Shown here: piece after piece, positions 20,390-31,289 of the stretch
How the letters are laid out: each line of letters begins with the position of its first letter
How positions within the stretch are numbered: the stretch's first letter is position 1
Assembly (NCBI GenBank): GCA_905221605.1
Contig: CAJNDS010000002.1
Location: 1,355,438 to 1,419,437 of the forward strand
Length of the DNA stretch: 64,000 nt
From: Symbiodinium natans
Lineage: Eukaryota > Sar > Dinophyceae > Suessiales > Symbiodiniaceae
Reading direction: 5' to 3'
Translations under genes and position numbers: made by a program
The notes under the pieces: generated by a model
Told to the model about the DNA's origin: nothing
What the model saw: only the letters and a program-made list of their open reading frames with translations
Database searches by the model: none

Positions 20390-20900
20390 AATCCCGGTGA
20401 AGGCCTCGGTGTTCATCGATGCTGGAGACCAGGCCACGACCACACTGAAATTCGGACTCCTCAACTACCTCCAAGCAAAGCGGATGTTCAATACGACTGT
20501 CGTGTTCAGATATTTTGAAGGTGCACCTTGTTACAGCTGACGTACCACTTCTTGTTGGGACCACCTGGCCGCGCAGTCCAAGCAAGGCGTTTAACCAGGA
20601 AGCCCCATGTCCTGTTCTCATGTTTGTCATGGCGCGCTGTCGGAACAACCCTAAACCCTCAACCCTAAACCCTAGACCCTAAACCCTAAACCCTAAACCC
20701 TAAACCCCAAACCCCAACCCCTAAAGCCCTAAACCCTAAACCGTGCAGCCCAGGGTGCTGTAGATCCATGCCTGTTCCCCGACTCCAACCCTCTTCCAAA
20801 CGGGGAAGCCGTTGGAGATCTGGCCCTCGATGAGCTGGTACAGGCCTGGTGCGGCTTTTGCAATTTTCCATTGCGCCACTGCTTTGCCACTACTGGCACA
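20390..20900 (-). CDS. Module copy 7, halves separated by a telomere-type tract
   Basis: First half (about 20900-20762): APGLYQLIEGQISNGFPVWK then RVGVGEQAWIYSTLG. Directly after TLGCT the sequence turns into TTTAGGG repeats (sense strand), which run to 20649. Second half (about 20470-20390): VVEESEFQCGRGLVSSIDEH then RGLH. The usual G-x-W block between the halves is missing. Whether the tract is an intron or a break cannot be decided from sequence alone. Confidence 0.5.
20649..20745 (-). repeat. Telomere-type tract inside module copy 7
   Basis: About 13 units, mostly CCCTAAA on the plus strand, with variants CCCTCAA, CCCTAGA, CCCCAAA and CCCTAAAG. Sense orientation for the minus-strand exons is TTTAGGG, starting ACG^GTTTAGG and ending GTTTAG^GGTTG. 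Confidence 0.95.
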
Positions 20901-20916
20901 CTGACTACTTATCCCA

Positions 20917-20992
20917 ATATATATATATATATATATACGCATATTATTTACATCTATATATATATACATATTCTATATATATATATATATGA
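20917..20992. repeat. (AT)n microsatellites
   Basis: Three AT runs near 20917-20937, 20954-20966 and 20972-20991. Confidence 0.9.
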
Positions 20993-23240
20993 TTATATGT
21001 ACCAGCCTCCAAGCTTCTGCTGGCCAGCCCGAGATGTGAAGGACAACTGAGAGGGAATCTCTTGTGTCCGAGGCATCGGGCAACCCGCCGTTACAGTACT
21101 TGCAGCATCCTTCAGCTATGCGTTTTGGAGACTAAAGATCTGAATCTTCCATGTTTAAGGCATTGGCAGTCATCCTTCCGTGTGCTGCTTGCGCCGCAGA
21201 TATGTGGACCCAGCTGATCTGCTTAGCATTTGGTCAACTTCATGACGCTCTTGTGGCCCAAGAGTCTATGGAACTACGAGCCGAATGGCAGAGTCGTCTG
21301 AATGTCCAAAGTGGCCCTCTCTCCTTCTTGGTCCCCTCGATATTGCTGTCCTTCATTCCTTCTGTCGCGTCTTTTCCTGTGCACTTAATCCTCCAAAGAG
21401 CCAGAACAAACATGTCGACATAACACCAAAGGCAGCGCTTCCTTTTTGCTCGGGCAGGGGTGAGACCGAACAGCCCTTGCCCAGCGATCCTGGAAATCAG
21501 CCGGGCCCAAGCGAGCTGACAGACCTTGCCTCTGCTGCGGCTCGTTCTGCAAGTCCTCTCCTAAACCCCCCCCATAAGGCTAAACCCTGACCCCCTGAAC
21601 CCCAAACCCGTGAAAGCTGTCGAAGAACAGCGCCCGACTCACAGGGGCCTTGAAGGCGCCTTAGCTGCAAATGCGCCAAGCTCGCTAACGCTTTTAGGTT
21701 CAAGCCCCCCCCCCTTACCTCCGGCGACGCGCTCGCCTTCTAATTCGTGACCCCCAAAGACCCATACTGAGGCATCCGGCTGATGTTAGATCTCCGTCCC
21801 CTCGCTGGTTTTGGGACTCCGGCATCAGTGGATCCTCATGAATGATAACACGCAGAGCTGCCAGGGCTAGAAAAAGGGACAGCAGGAAGGCGTGCCTGCG
21901 CTTCATCTGTCCCTTCCTGCAGCATGAGCGGCCAAATCAGCTGTCAAGAGAAGGCCAAACCAGAGAGGTGTCTGCTCACGAAGCTGCTTGCTGCTCCTCT
22001 CTCGGGAACCACAACCATGCTGGCAGCATGAAGAGGGTGCAGGCCTATACCAGCAGTTGAGCGAGAAACAATGTACCGAAAAGAAGAAAAGAACGTATGC
22101 AGAAACACTGGTCCGCACCAGCAGGGACCAGATGGTCACAGTGAAGGAAAACCTGCAGAGAGCAGCCCCTAAACCCTAAACCCAAAACTCGAAACGCTTT
22201 CGAGAGCAGCCGGGGCCCCCACTCGTAGCCATGCCTGTCCTTGGGAAGTTGGTGGGTTTATAGGACTATTGTATGGATATCGTGGGTTGGTAGAAGGGTA
22301 GAGGGCTATTGGAGCGCAGAGCCGCCATAAAGCTCACCATCAGGTTCGCACTCAGCACATCCGAGTGCAGCACAGCAAGAAATCCGCCCAAGACGGCAGA
22401 AGCGCTGAAGGAGAGCGTACGAAGCCTCTGTCTTCGGCCCCACGGGACAGGGCCTAGGGTTTAAGGCTTGTACAGCATCTGCCAATCTTGTGCCCAAGAT
22501 GCGAGTTCAGGGCGGCCCATCGGCTTCGCCTCATGGTGGCTCATGATGGCTCGCACGGAGCCACGCAGCACGCAAGGACTTGGCACATGCAAGTTGTGCT
22601 GAGCCTCTGGCTGGCTCAAGGGCACGCAATCCATGGTAACAGAATACAGGACCGGGTCCCTTGCATGTAAGCCTTACGCTGGGGCAGATCAACCCGCAAC
22701 TGCTTCGTAGGGATTAGCATACGGGAACAAACCGCCAGATCTCCCGAGCCAGGAGCAAGCGAAGCGCAGAAGGTAGCAGGCACAGGCTACCAGCCTTAGT
22801 TTCACCAGTTTGCACATTGGTTCCACGATCCGGCTCGGCTTGCAGACGTCTGAGCTGCTCACACTGGGGGGTTGAACATGTTTCCACCATAAATACCAAG
22901 AGTGGCAACAGCGGAGCCTGGCCAACTCCGTATCAAAAAGTGGCACAGCCAAAAAATGCAAAGGGTAAAAGCAAGGGGGCATGCTATCATATTACCGGCA
23001 TCTTGAAACACTCTGACAAACATCGCGCCTATGTGAAGAAGCAGAGCGAGGTTGCACCGGCCCAGCCGAACTGCAGTCGCAGGAAGGGTTTCGGGCCTAT
23101 TTGAACTGACCTAAGTGCATCGGGCTGGTCAGATGACATAGACGGGTGCTGCTGGTGATGCCTGTTTATGGTTGCGGTTCGCAGTTCGCCGGTCCCCCCC
23201 CCCTCCCGTCCCCATGGCATGCCTCCTCCGCCCTCCCGAC
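20993..23240. other. Region with no supported gene; minor telomere-type remnants
   Basis: Open frames on both strands are short and show no recognised domain. A two-unit CCCTAAA tract occurs at 22168-22184 and scattered CCCT-AAC-like words occur near 21560-21610. A frame on the plus strand (22817-23104) is lysine-rich but has no family or splice support. Confidence 0.4.
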
Positions 23241-23835
23241 CCCCACTAAACCTTAAACCCTAAACCCTAAACCTTAAACCCCAAACCCCAACCCCCAACC
23301 ACTCCACATGGGGGACCGTAAACCCTAAACCTCAAACCCTAAACCTACGCACCGTGTGACAGCTTAGAAACCTGAACCTTAAACCTTAAAGCGGACCACA
23401 CCAAAGGCCGGGGGGGGGGGGGTACCATGGGGGGGGGGGGGGGGCCCTTATCCGGCTCCAAGAAGCCCCCCACCGCCACCACCCCATTCACGGCACAAAC
23501 CCTAAACTTATGTAAACCCTAAACCTCAGACCTTAAACCCTAAAACCTAACCCCCCAAACCACACCCACACCACAAGGGGGTCTCTTCAACCTTCAACCC
23601 CAAACCCTAACCCCAACCCCCCGATCACACCACGGCCCTAAGCCTTAAACCCTAAACTCCGAACCCTAAACAAGCCTAAACCCCCGAAAACCCTAAAACC
23701 CTGAAACCCTAAAAACCCTGAAACCCTGAAAGCCTAAAAACCTTGAAACCCTAAACCCTAAACCCTAAAAGCCTACAACCCCTAAAACCCCAAATCCCCT
23801 AAACCCAAGCCCTAAACCCTAACATCCTATGTTCT
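23241..23835 (+). repeat. Long degenerate telomere-type region
   Basis: Nearly 600 bp of CCCTAAA-derived sequence on the plus strand, with many one-base variants (CCTTAAA, CCCCAAA, CCCTGAAA, CCCTAAAA). It is interrupted by two poly-G runs at 23410-23422 and 23430-23444. The decay gradient suggests an old interstitial telomeric insertion. Confidence 0.9.
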
Positions 23836-23839
23836 AAAC

Positions 23840-23950
23840 CCACCCCCCCCCCCGCCCTTACCCCGCCCCCCAACCACCCCCAACTCAAAGGCAAGGGGCG
23901 GGGGGGGGAGGGGGGGGAGGGCGGGGAGCGGGGGGTTTGGGTGGGGGGGC
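23840..23950. repeat. C-run / G-run palindromic block
   Basis: A C-rich stretch (23840-23880, CCACCCCCCC...) is followed by a G-rich stretch (23895-23948, GGGGGGGAGGGGGGGAGGG). The two could pair as a hairpin, and the G part could form a quadruplex. Confidence 0.85.
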
Positions 23951-24953
23951 TTTACATCTGTATCTAGATTTGGTCTGTAATTGTTACTATGTATGTTTCT
24001 TGAATATATCCTACTCGCCAACAGACCCCCCGAAACCCCAAAAGACCCCCCACCCCACCCTTTCTGCACACAATACAAGTGCAATACAAGGGCCTGAAAG
24101 TGGCTTTCCAAGCTGGGCAAAAGCAGCGATGAAAAGCCTGGCAGAAGAGCTGGGAGGGAGGCGTGGCAATTTGGGATGGAGGAGGCAAGCATTCTGGCAG
24201 GCCTGCACACCGCGTTCAAGATGCAGAGCCTTGGCTTCTTTTCGGAAGCAATGCTGAGCACGGACATCTTCAGGCTCGGTGTCTTGAGGCCCATGAGGAG
24301 CAAGCTGGGCTGGGGTGAACCTGTCGACAAAGGTCAGATCGCACATCGCAGGTGGGCGTATCAAGACAGAGTAAAGCCCCAGAAGCTGTCCGGCCTGAGC
24401 ACCTGCGTGAAGTAGAGCGAAAAGTATCGCACTGTCCTTGGCAAATGCCGCTCGAGATGGAAATGTGTTTTGCTGCTGATGAACGACAGGAGGCTTTTGG
24501 CAAGGACTGCGACATTCCACTCTGAGCCAACCGCATTCCATTTGCCAGTAAAGTCGCAATGAAGAAGATGTTCACCGACAGTGCAACAACCTTGACGACT
24601 GCTCTGACCCATACGGCATGCAAAGGCTTCAGGACAAACAAACAAACAAACAAGATAGCCCGTGCTGTTTGACAGCTCCCTTGATGCGTTGAGCGCATAG
24701 CAAAACGCCGCTTCAACGATCCCAGGACTCGCTGCTCCAGCCATGTCTGGCAGGGGACTGTGATTGCATGGGACATGGGACAGGTCCGGTGCTTCAACCC
24801 AGATTTGCCTCGCTGATTCTCTTACGCATGTCGAGCGTGCGGGGCCGGGACATCTCATCCTTGGCAAGGCCATGCGGTGCCAGTCTATTAGGGAAGAAAG
24901 GTCGGCTCAGAAATGCATAGGTAGAAGGCCGTGTTGGGGATGTCACTCAGTTC
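23951..24953. other. Region with ambiguous minus-strand frames
   Basis: Two overlapping minus-strand frames (24011-24559 and 23827-24330) are long, but I cannot choose between them and see no domain. One frame has LHCDFTGKWNAVGS near 24540, a faint echo of the module's TGKW block. A (CAAA)n run lies at 24637-24652. Confidence 0.3.
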
Positions 24954-25121
24954 CTTGACATCCAGGCCAAAACACTGCGTCCATCAACCAAATCCCACAG
25001 TCCAAGCCCGAAGGCCTTCCCGACCGGCACCATGAATGCTACGGAGACCCCAATCAGCGGCAGTAGCACCCAACCTGGCAAGACGGCGGTGCGCGCAAGT
25101 ACTCCCAACACCGCCTCGTCC
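24954..25121 (-). CDS. Candidate exon of a membrane protein
   Basis: After CTTGCGGCAG^G the minus strand reads DEAVLGVLARTAVLPGWVLL, then PLIGVSVAFMVPVGKAFGLG, then LWDLVDGRSVLAWMS, ending before a GA-type donor (CAAG^GAACTG). It contains one strong hydrophobic helix and probably a second. No family is recognised. The exon lies on the same strand as the glutathione S-transferase downstream of it in the block. Confidence 0.4.
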
Positions 25122-27400
25122 CTGCCGCAAGTCAGAAAGCTCATTACCCCACCACCTGTTTTCAGCATAACAAGTTTAAGGGATTCTCTCTCAGACTCTG
25201 CTCACCCCATTCGAGCGAGGGCAAGGGCACAAGCATCTCAGTCGGTCTGCTTCAGCATCAATCAAGCCCCGCCTGGAAGAAGCAATAGTTCGAAGATATT
25301 GGCGGTCCAACTATCCTCACAACTTCGAGCACCCTCACCACTTCAGGCCAGTCTGAAGCAACAAGGTCGTTCTGTGATGGTTTGGATAAGCTTGCAGAAC
25401 AGGCCTAGGAAACAAGTTCATCAGTCGGAAGCTTGCCTGTTCAATCATTGCAATGCTTCTTACGTCAGACATAAAAAGGCGCTGGCAGTTGCCTGTCTGG
25501 TCGGGCGTATGTATGCAGTATGGGCATGAAACGCACGGGCTTCATTATACCCTTGGTAGCCCTGTAACCTTATCATAATGAGGGTACCCTTTTTGGGCTT
25601 GGGTAACTTTTTACAGGAACCCAGAACCCAAAAAAATGGCAAAAGGGTCCCAGCACGGAAGCAAGCATGAGGCATGTTCACAGTTGTCCTCTGCAGGGCC
25701 GAACAAGACCACCTGCGACAGGTCTTAGAGAAGCATCCATCAGCCCCCCTTCCCTATCTAATCCTCCTAAGACATCTTGAGACTTCTTGAACCTCATTAA
25801 CTCTCAAAACCACAACCCCCCAACTCCACACCTGCCCAAACCCTCCCCCACCAGAAGCTGAATCGCCGGGCCCAGGGACATGGCCAGCGCCTTGGCCAAG
25901 TGGATTCCCGAGCAAGAAAACGCGAAGAGGTGCGGGCACGACTGCTCAGCGTCACTCGCCGGCCCACTCGGCCGTCATGTTGAAAAAAACGTGTTTATCT
26001 GGGACCCGTGCGGAGAAAGTCTTGTAGTTCACCTCACGAACATCACATAGCGATGCCTACATCATGCTGCACCTCTCAAAGTTGTAGATTTGTCTTGGAC
26101 TTTTGCCCCTGCTCGCGTTCGCCGATCAGCCACCACATTGTCGGCCAAACAAGCATAGATTGTAGAGGAAATCGTTTGCTGGTACCTGGCCCGATGGCGA
26201 ACTCCAAAATTGCAGCACTCAGCATGAAACCAGGATGCACGCGGAAAATGCCACGGGCACCAAGTAAAGATGCAAATCCCCGTGAAGAGCAAGGCAATGC
26301 TCGAGCTGTACACAGCCATAACCATCGCAACTCCTGTTTTGCGGCAGGACCCTCTGCTTGCACTCTGGCAGAATCGTCTACGCTGTGTGCACCACTCTGA
26401 ACTTTAAATAAACTCTGCACATCCCGGAACCTAAGCCCTTAACCTCCCTCAGATTCAAACTTTTTTGCTGGCTTCTGAACCCCTCCTATAAAGTTAAACT
26501 TACAGCCTCCTCGTTATGAATCAGAGCCAGAAGGATGAAGTCATCAGAGCCAAACAGAAGACAGCCAAAACTTTAGCAACCTCTAAAAATGCACAGCTGT
26601 GAGGTTGGGGCCTGACAGAACGGCCACAAGCAAGTTGCCACGCAGCAAGTAGTAACCTCCGCTCAGCCATCCTATTGCGAGGCTCCCCCGGCTTTGGCTC
26701 CGTTACCCAATGGTGCCAGGGAGCGGTTGGTTTTGTCGCCGATCCAACCAATCGGGTACCTCTAGCTTTGGCGGCCACTTCTGCAACGCACACCGACTCC
26801 ACGGGCATCGCAGAGCATCGCAGAGCTAAAGGGAGCCAAGCGGCATTAACACCATCGACCTCACGTCATACGAAGACACGGAGAAATCGTTGCAGCAAAG
26901 TGCTATCAACCAAGGACGGGACAGTATGCCTTGGGCACTGTTCGCCAATCCCACAAATAAATTTGACGCAGGCTTGCCATAGCGGACCTCGGACCGGATC
27001 ACAGAGGCCAGAACGAAGCAACCGTTTACCAGCACGGACCAAACACTTTGGGATGTTTGACGTTCAAGGTGTGCAACAGAACAGTTCCTGCAATTGAGCG
27101 CATCTTTTCTGCGACGCGCTGCCGCAGCCTGGGGTGCACCCCCAGGGCCTCTTGTGGCTCTTGTGGCATGCGAGGACCCCTATAGAGGGCCCTACCAGTA
27201 GAGGGCCCGGCCGGTGGAATTGATCTGCGCAGCATGCGCAGCCTTCTCTGAGAGATAGCTCTGAATGTAGCCCTTGAAGTGTGCATCACCTGAGAACCTG
27301 CGGCTATCTGTGGCTGTAGCCGGTCATCTGGGCCCACCTGTCTCTCATCATCGGCCGAGGACTGTCTGAACATTCTGGACGTACTTCTGGCCTCGGTGAA
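25122..27400. other. 2.3 kb without a recognised gene
   Basis: Minus-strand frames at 26076-26420, 26521-26808 and 27026-27373 are open but carry no domain I know. The last could be the 3' part of the glutathione S-transferase transcript or a neighbouring gene. No repeats of note. Confidence 0.35.
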
Positions 27401-29108
27401 CTAGGGAACAATGGAAGACTCTTGGGCACGCCGGTGGCAAGCCAACGGCAAGTCGGTAAGCCACGAACTTACGGGACCCTCCTTCGGAAAGGGAAATCGC
27501 AAAGGTCCATCCAGATAGGCTCGCATATTCGGCAGCGCCACCACCTCTGAACTACACCTATGATCACATGACATGGGATGCAAACTTGCGGAATCTGACA
27601 TGATCCGACTGGATCCGACACCTACCTGCTTGTGCAGCTGTCGCAGCTTGGGATATGGCGCCATGCAGTCGGGGTTAATGTTCAACAGCCTCAAGGGCGG
27701 GAGGCACAGCTGAAGGCATCCGGCGTGCGAGTCATAACAACAGCTTCAACATCAACTTCAGCATCAACACCCAGACATCCGGCACTCAGTCCACGCGGCT
27801 CTTCCACGAGCTCAGCTAGCCTCGGAAGCAGCTAAGGCAGCGTCGACGAAAAAACTAATCTTGCTCATACAGGGCCTAAGACCTGCTGATGACATGTAGT
27901 CTAGGACCTCCGCGACAAATGCCGGGTGAAAGGGCTCGAGCTTAAGGACTCACAGGGATGATATGAAGTAGATTTTAGATTACTTATACCCTACTTCATA
28001 TGACAAAGACCAACTGGGAGAGGCCTAGGAGCAAAACGTCAGCAGCGCAGAGGCCGGACGCGACAAATCCCAGCGTCCCGTCCGGTCTCGTTTGGACCAT
28101 GGCCTCCATCGGCTGCATCTGCTTGGCGGTCCTTCTGCAAGTTAGGGTTTAGGGTTTAGGATTTAGGGTTTAGGGTTTAGGGTTGAGGGTTGAGGGTTGA
28201 GGGTTTAGGGTTTAGGGTTGAGGGTTGAGGGTTTAGGGTTCAAGGTTTAGGGTTTAGGGTTTAGGGTTTAAGGTTTAGGGCTTAGGGTTCAGGGTTTAGG
28301 GTGGAGACGTCCTGGCAGGAGCTTCCGCAGCCAGCATGTCCTGAACCACGGCAACCAACAGGTCTATAAATGGGGGGTGGACGACAATAGGGGACCCCCC
28401 CCCCCCCAATACTTATCATAAGGACCCCAACAAGGTATCCCGAATTTCGGAAACCACCAGATGTCTTCACAATCTGCAAGAAGGAGAAGAGCCAGAAGAT
28501 GGAGACCTGCCTTCTCGGGCGTGAAAGGATAGCTCACCACGATGCCTCGCGCATCCTTGATTCCCTCGGCCACCATGTCAATAAACGCTGCCTCCTCTGG
28601 CGTGCTGCCCCAAAGATTTCCTCGCTTTGCCACATACCGCATCATCGCCTGAAAACAGAGACAAGGCGCGCAAATGAGGATTAGGCTCCTAGACCCCTAA
28701 ACCTTCCACAGCCTAGCCTGCGACTGCACCAGCCGGAGTCCGTCGATTTCCAGCAACGGAAGCTGCCCAAAGAGAAGCTTTCCATCTTTTCTGAGATTCA
28801 AGAACTCCTGCAGAAACTTGAGGGGCGCTAAGGAGCTCGGGCGACCCCAACAACATCGCCGGAAGAAGCCGGATTCTGTACAAGCAGCACCGTATCCTCG
28901 TGGCGTTGCAGAGCAACCTGCGTGGAGGTGTCAATGAACACATCATCAGGGGACTGTTTCAACAAGATTCCATCTTACGAGGTCAGCGGATGTGAGTCGA
29001 AACACTGGCCTGTTCCCACACGATGCCCGCAGCTGCCATCATCCAACGCACCTGCTCCGCCAGACCATAGCCCTCAAAGTATGACAGGCGAACCTCAGCT
29101 GTGTGCAT
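27401..29108 (-). CDS. Glutathione S-transferase, soluble (sigma-like) type, seven exons
   Basis: GSTs conjugate glutathione to electrophiles in the cytosol. Proposed exons: 29108-29010 (MHTAEVRLSYFEGYGLAEQ..., Tyr10 in the catalytic-Tyr position), 28807-28718 (KDGKLLFGQLPLLEIDG with the cis-Pro, then LVQSQ), 28648-28511 (AMMRYVAKRGNLWGSTPEEA then AFIDMVAEG), 28473-28413 (SGYLVG), 28363-28312 (LLVAVVQDMLAAEAPA), 27689-27626 (PDCMAPYPKLRQLHKQ) and 27544-27473 (VVALPNMRAYLDGPLRFPFP). The total is about 192 residues, the normal family length. All exon joins are in phase; the donors are GC, GC, GC, GT, GA, GT. The exon 4 region is the least certain (39-nt and 49-nt introns, poly-G). The stop is at 27401, or beyond a GTAAG donor at 27472. 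Intron 5 contains a telomere-type tract. Confidence 0.8.
28141..28299 (+). repeat. Telomere-type tract inside GST intron 5
   Basis: About 22 TTTAGGG-type units on the plus strand, with variants TTGAGGG, TTCAAGG and CTTAGGG. On the transcribed strand of the GST gene this reads CCCTAAA. It lies between exon 5 (ends 28312) and exon 6 (starts 27689). Confidence 0.97.
28389..28408 (-). repeat. Poly-C/poly-G run in GST intron 4
   Basis: A homopolymer run of about a dozen C on the plus strand (G on the coding strand) lies in the short putative intron between exons 4 and 5, directly behind a GTATTG donor. Confidence 0.85.
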
Positions 29109-31285
29109 GTGCGACTGCTGTACACGGGCTGCTACACTGAGTCATGTCTGCAAGGCAAGCTGCTTCAGACATTGAGGGTGAGCACAGCCTTGCCTGGGAT
29201 CATCCAAGTGCCCATCCACGAATCCACGGTATGCTACCTACTGAACCCCGGCTTGGGCAGCAAAACTTGGCGCGGTGCCGTCTTGGGATGAGAAGCTTTT
29301 CTCAAGCTTCCGAGGAATACCAAGGGCTGCGTGTACAAGCAGGCAGTCAAGAAGACCTGCTGTGCGAAGTGCCAAGCTGATCGAAGCTGCACATGGCACC
29401 CACATGGCACCCGCAGATTCTATCTGTGCTCCATCAAGCTTCTACCCCCAAAGAACCTTGAGTTCCTTGCAAACACTACTTAGGCCTTTGATCCTCTGAT
29501 CTGGTCTCTGCCGATTTCGACTCTCGAAGCACAGACAAGACTTACCAGCAGGGACTTTTGTTGACAGAACATGGATGCCCAACAGGCGCGCGCCGCGAAG
29601 CGGAACACAGGACATACGTTCCTGCAACCTGCTGTGTGGAGGGGAAACGTGTCTATTTGCAATTTGCGAGTTCTTTCCGAAAGTCAAGTTGGGCATTGGG
29701 ATTTGCATGAACCGGATGTGGTCATGAAACACAGCCGGGATGACAAGGATCTGCCAGATTGGCCGCTGTCTGGCCATGCTACGGAACAAGCCTCCCTGCT
29801 TGAGCCAAGGCTCACCACAGAGGTCAGAACAACTCGCACTCTTGTGAGGGGCAGAAGCTTAGGCCTTCACAAACCGGATGTCGAAATTAGCTGGAAGATG
29901 AGCATCTGGGACCCTGCACTCTCCAAAAAAAGCATCTCATTGCTGTGTCGCGAACAAAAACCAAGAAGTGCTGTTGAAAGCCTCACGGGGGGACTCTGCA
30001 AGGATCCAAAGAAGAGACGCGCATCCGTACGGCCTGAGAAGATGAGACAAAGCACCGTGATAAGACCCATGAACCTCCATGACATTCATGGCTAAAGGCC
30101 CCGCTCGGCAGTGTGTGATACTCTGTTCCTGGAACTTCGCAGACCTTCGTCCCGTTGATGAACATCACCATGCCCTTACTTTTTTGGGGAGGGTCAGGGC
30201 GCGAAAGCAGCGTAAGCAGCGAAGCCACGCGTTGCACTGCCACAATACAAAGGCATCGGCGCCGTGTGAGTCGTCAATCTTCCCCTTGGAGTTTCCCACT
30301 CCACTAGCCTCGAGAAAATGCGATCGCGACTTGCAGGTATTCAAGCTTGGTCTTCCCTTGCGACTCCTTGAGCTTGATGTGGGTCCATTCGTGCAGCGGA
30401 AGTTCCTTCCTCAGGGAAGATGCCGTGGGACGCTCACTGCGTCAGAAAGAGTTGCAACCAGCAGCTGAGAGACTTACGATCCAAGTTTGCCATAGCACTC
30501 GCCGACATGATTGAAAGCGGCAAGTGAGACCCAAAGAAGCACTCCGCAACCCCAACAAATTGTGGGGTGTCTGGAAAGCCCAATGTGCGCCAAGCCACGG
30601 AGCTTGGCAGTGCTGCAGCTTGTTGTAGCTCCTCCCGAACAAAAAGGCGTGACTAACCCGAAGACCCTATGAACCCTAAGGCCATGGGGACTAACTTGTT
30701 TTTGAAAGGTTGGGGTTGAAACTAGGCATGTGCGATCAACATGTGCCCTGACCTGAAGCACACAGAATCCACTACCTGTGCATAAGAGTCTCAGTGTTCC
30801 TTCAGAATGAGGGAGCATTAGCAATTCGAAGAGTACCTCTCTGAGAAGAAAGCAAGGGGAGTTTGTACAGCCTCAGAAGGACTGAGGCGGGCGAAAGCGA
30901 GGTATCCTTCATTCCATTCATTCGCATGTCGGCGAGCTCAGCTGGCCGCTCCCAACAATGCAGTTCTTCACAAGCATCGAAGCATAAAAACGAGCGTCAC
31001 ACCGTATCTGCCTAGTGCAGCGGAAGGCCCACGAGGACATGGTTTTGCATCCCCTCCCTGATTTAAGTTCACGGTATGTGACACGGAAGCACCGTGCTGA
31101 AGAGAAGCCTTTGATCTCCATCGAGGTTTCAGTCAATGGCTCTACCAGTGACTCTACCAGGGTTTCAAAACAAAAGTCTACAAACTGAGAGGCTGTGAGA
31201 TGTCAATAGCTTAGGATTTGTGGTCTGGGATGGAAGATTTCGTCGGACACCTACTGCAACCCCACACATGCACCACACCTGTGAC
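29109..31285. other. 2.2 kb with no firm gene
   Basis: Candidate minus-strand frames: 29442-29789, 29867-30085 (begins like a signal peptide, MGLITVLCLIFSG) and 30918-31136 (EIKGFSSARCFRVTYRELKS). Each could be an exon, but none has a recognised family or two clear splice sites. At 29809-29818 the minus strand has TTGGCTCAAG, ten bases identical to the spliced-leader 3' end. Confidence 0.3.
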
Positions 31286-31289
31286 TTAC

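Noticed and set aside
22817-23104. Plus-strand lysine-rich ORF of 95 codons
   Set aside because: Opposite to all host exons in this block, no splice sites, no family, and within the range expected by chance.
24500-24600. Eighth copy of the NGxPxW module (GEHLLHCDFTGKWNAVGS)
   Set aside because: Only the TGKW block and a GE fit. N-G-x-P-x-W, L-Y-S-G and the second half are missing, and another frame there encodes a hydrophobic stretch.
28296-28363. GST gene truncated by the telomeric tract (stop inside CCCTAAA)
   Set aside because: First considered, because exon 5 read-through stops in the tract. Rejected after exons encoding the normal GST C-terminus were found in phase at 27689-27473.
28364-28645. 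93-codon continuous ORF through the GST third exon
   Set aside because: Only the first 46 codons match GST. The rest reads into a GC-donor intron and poly-G, so the ORF end is not the gene end.
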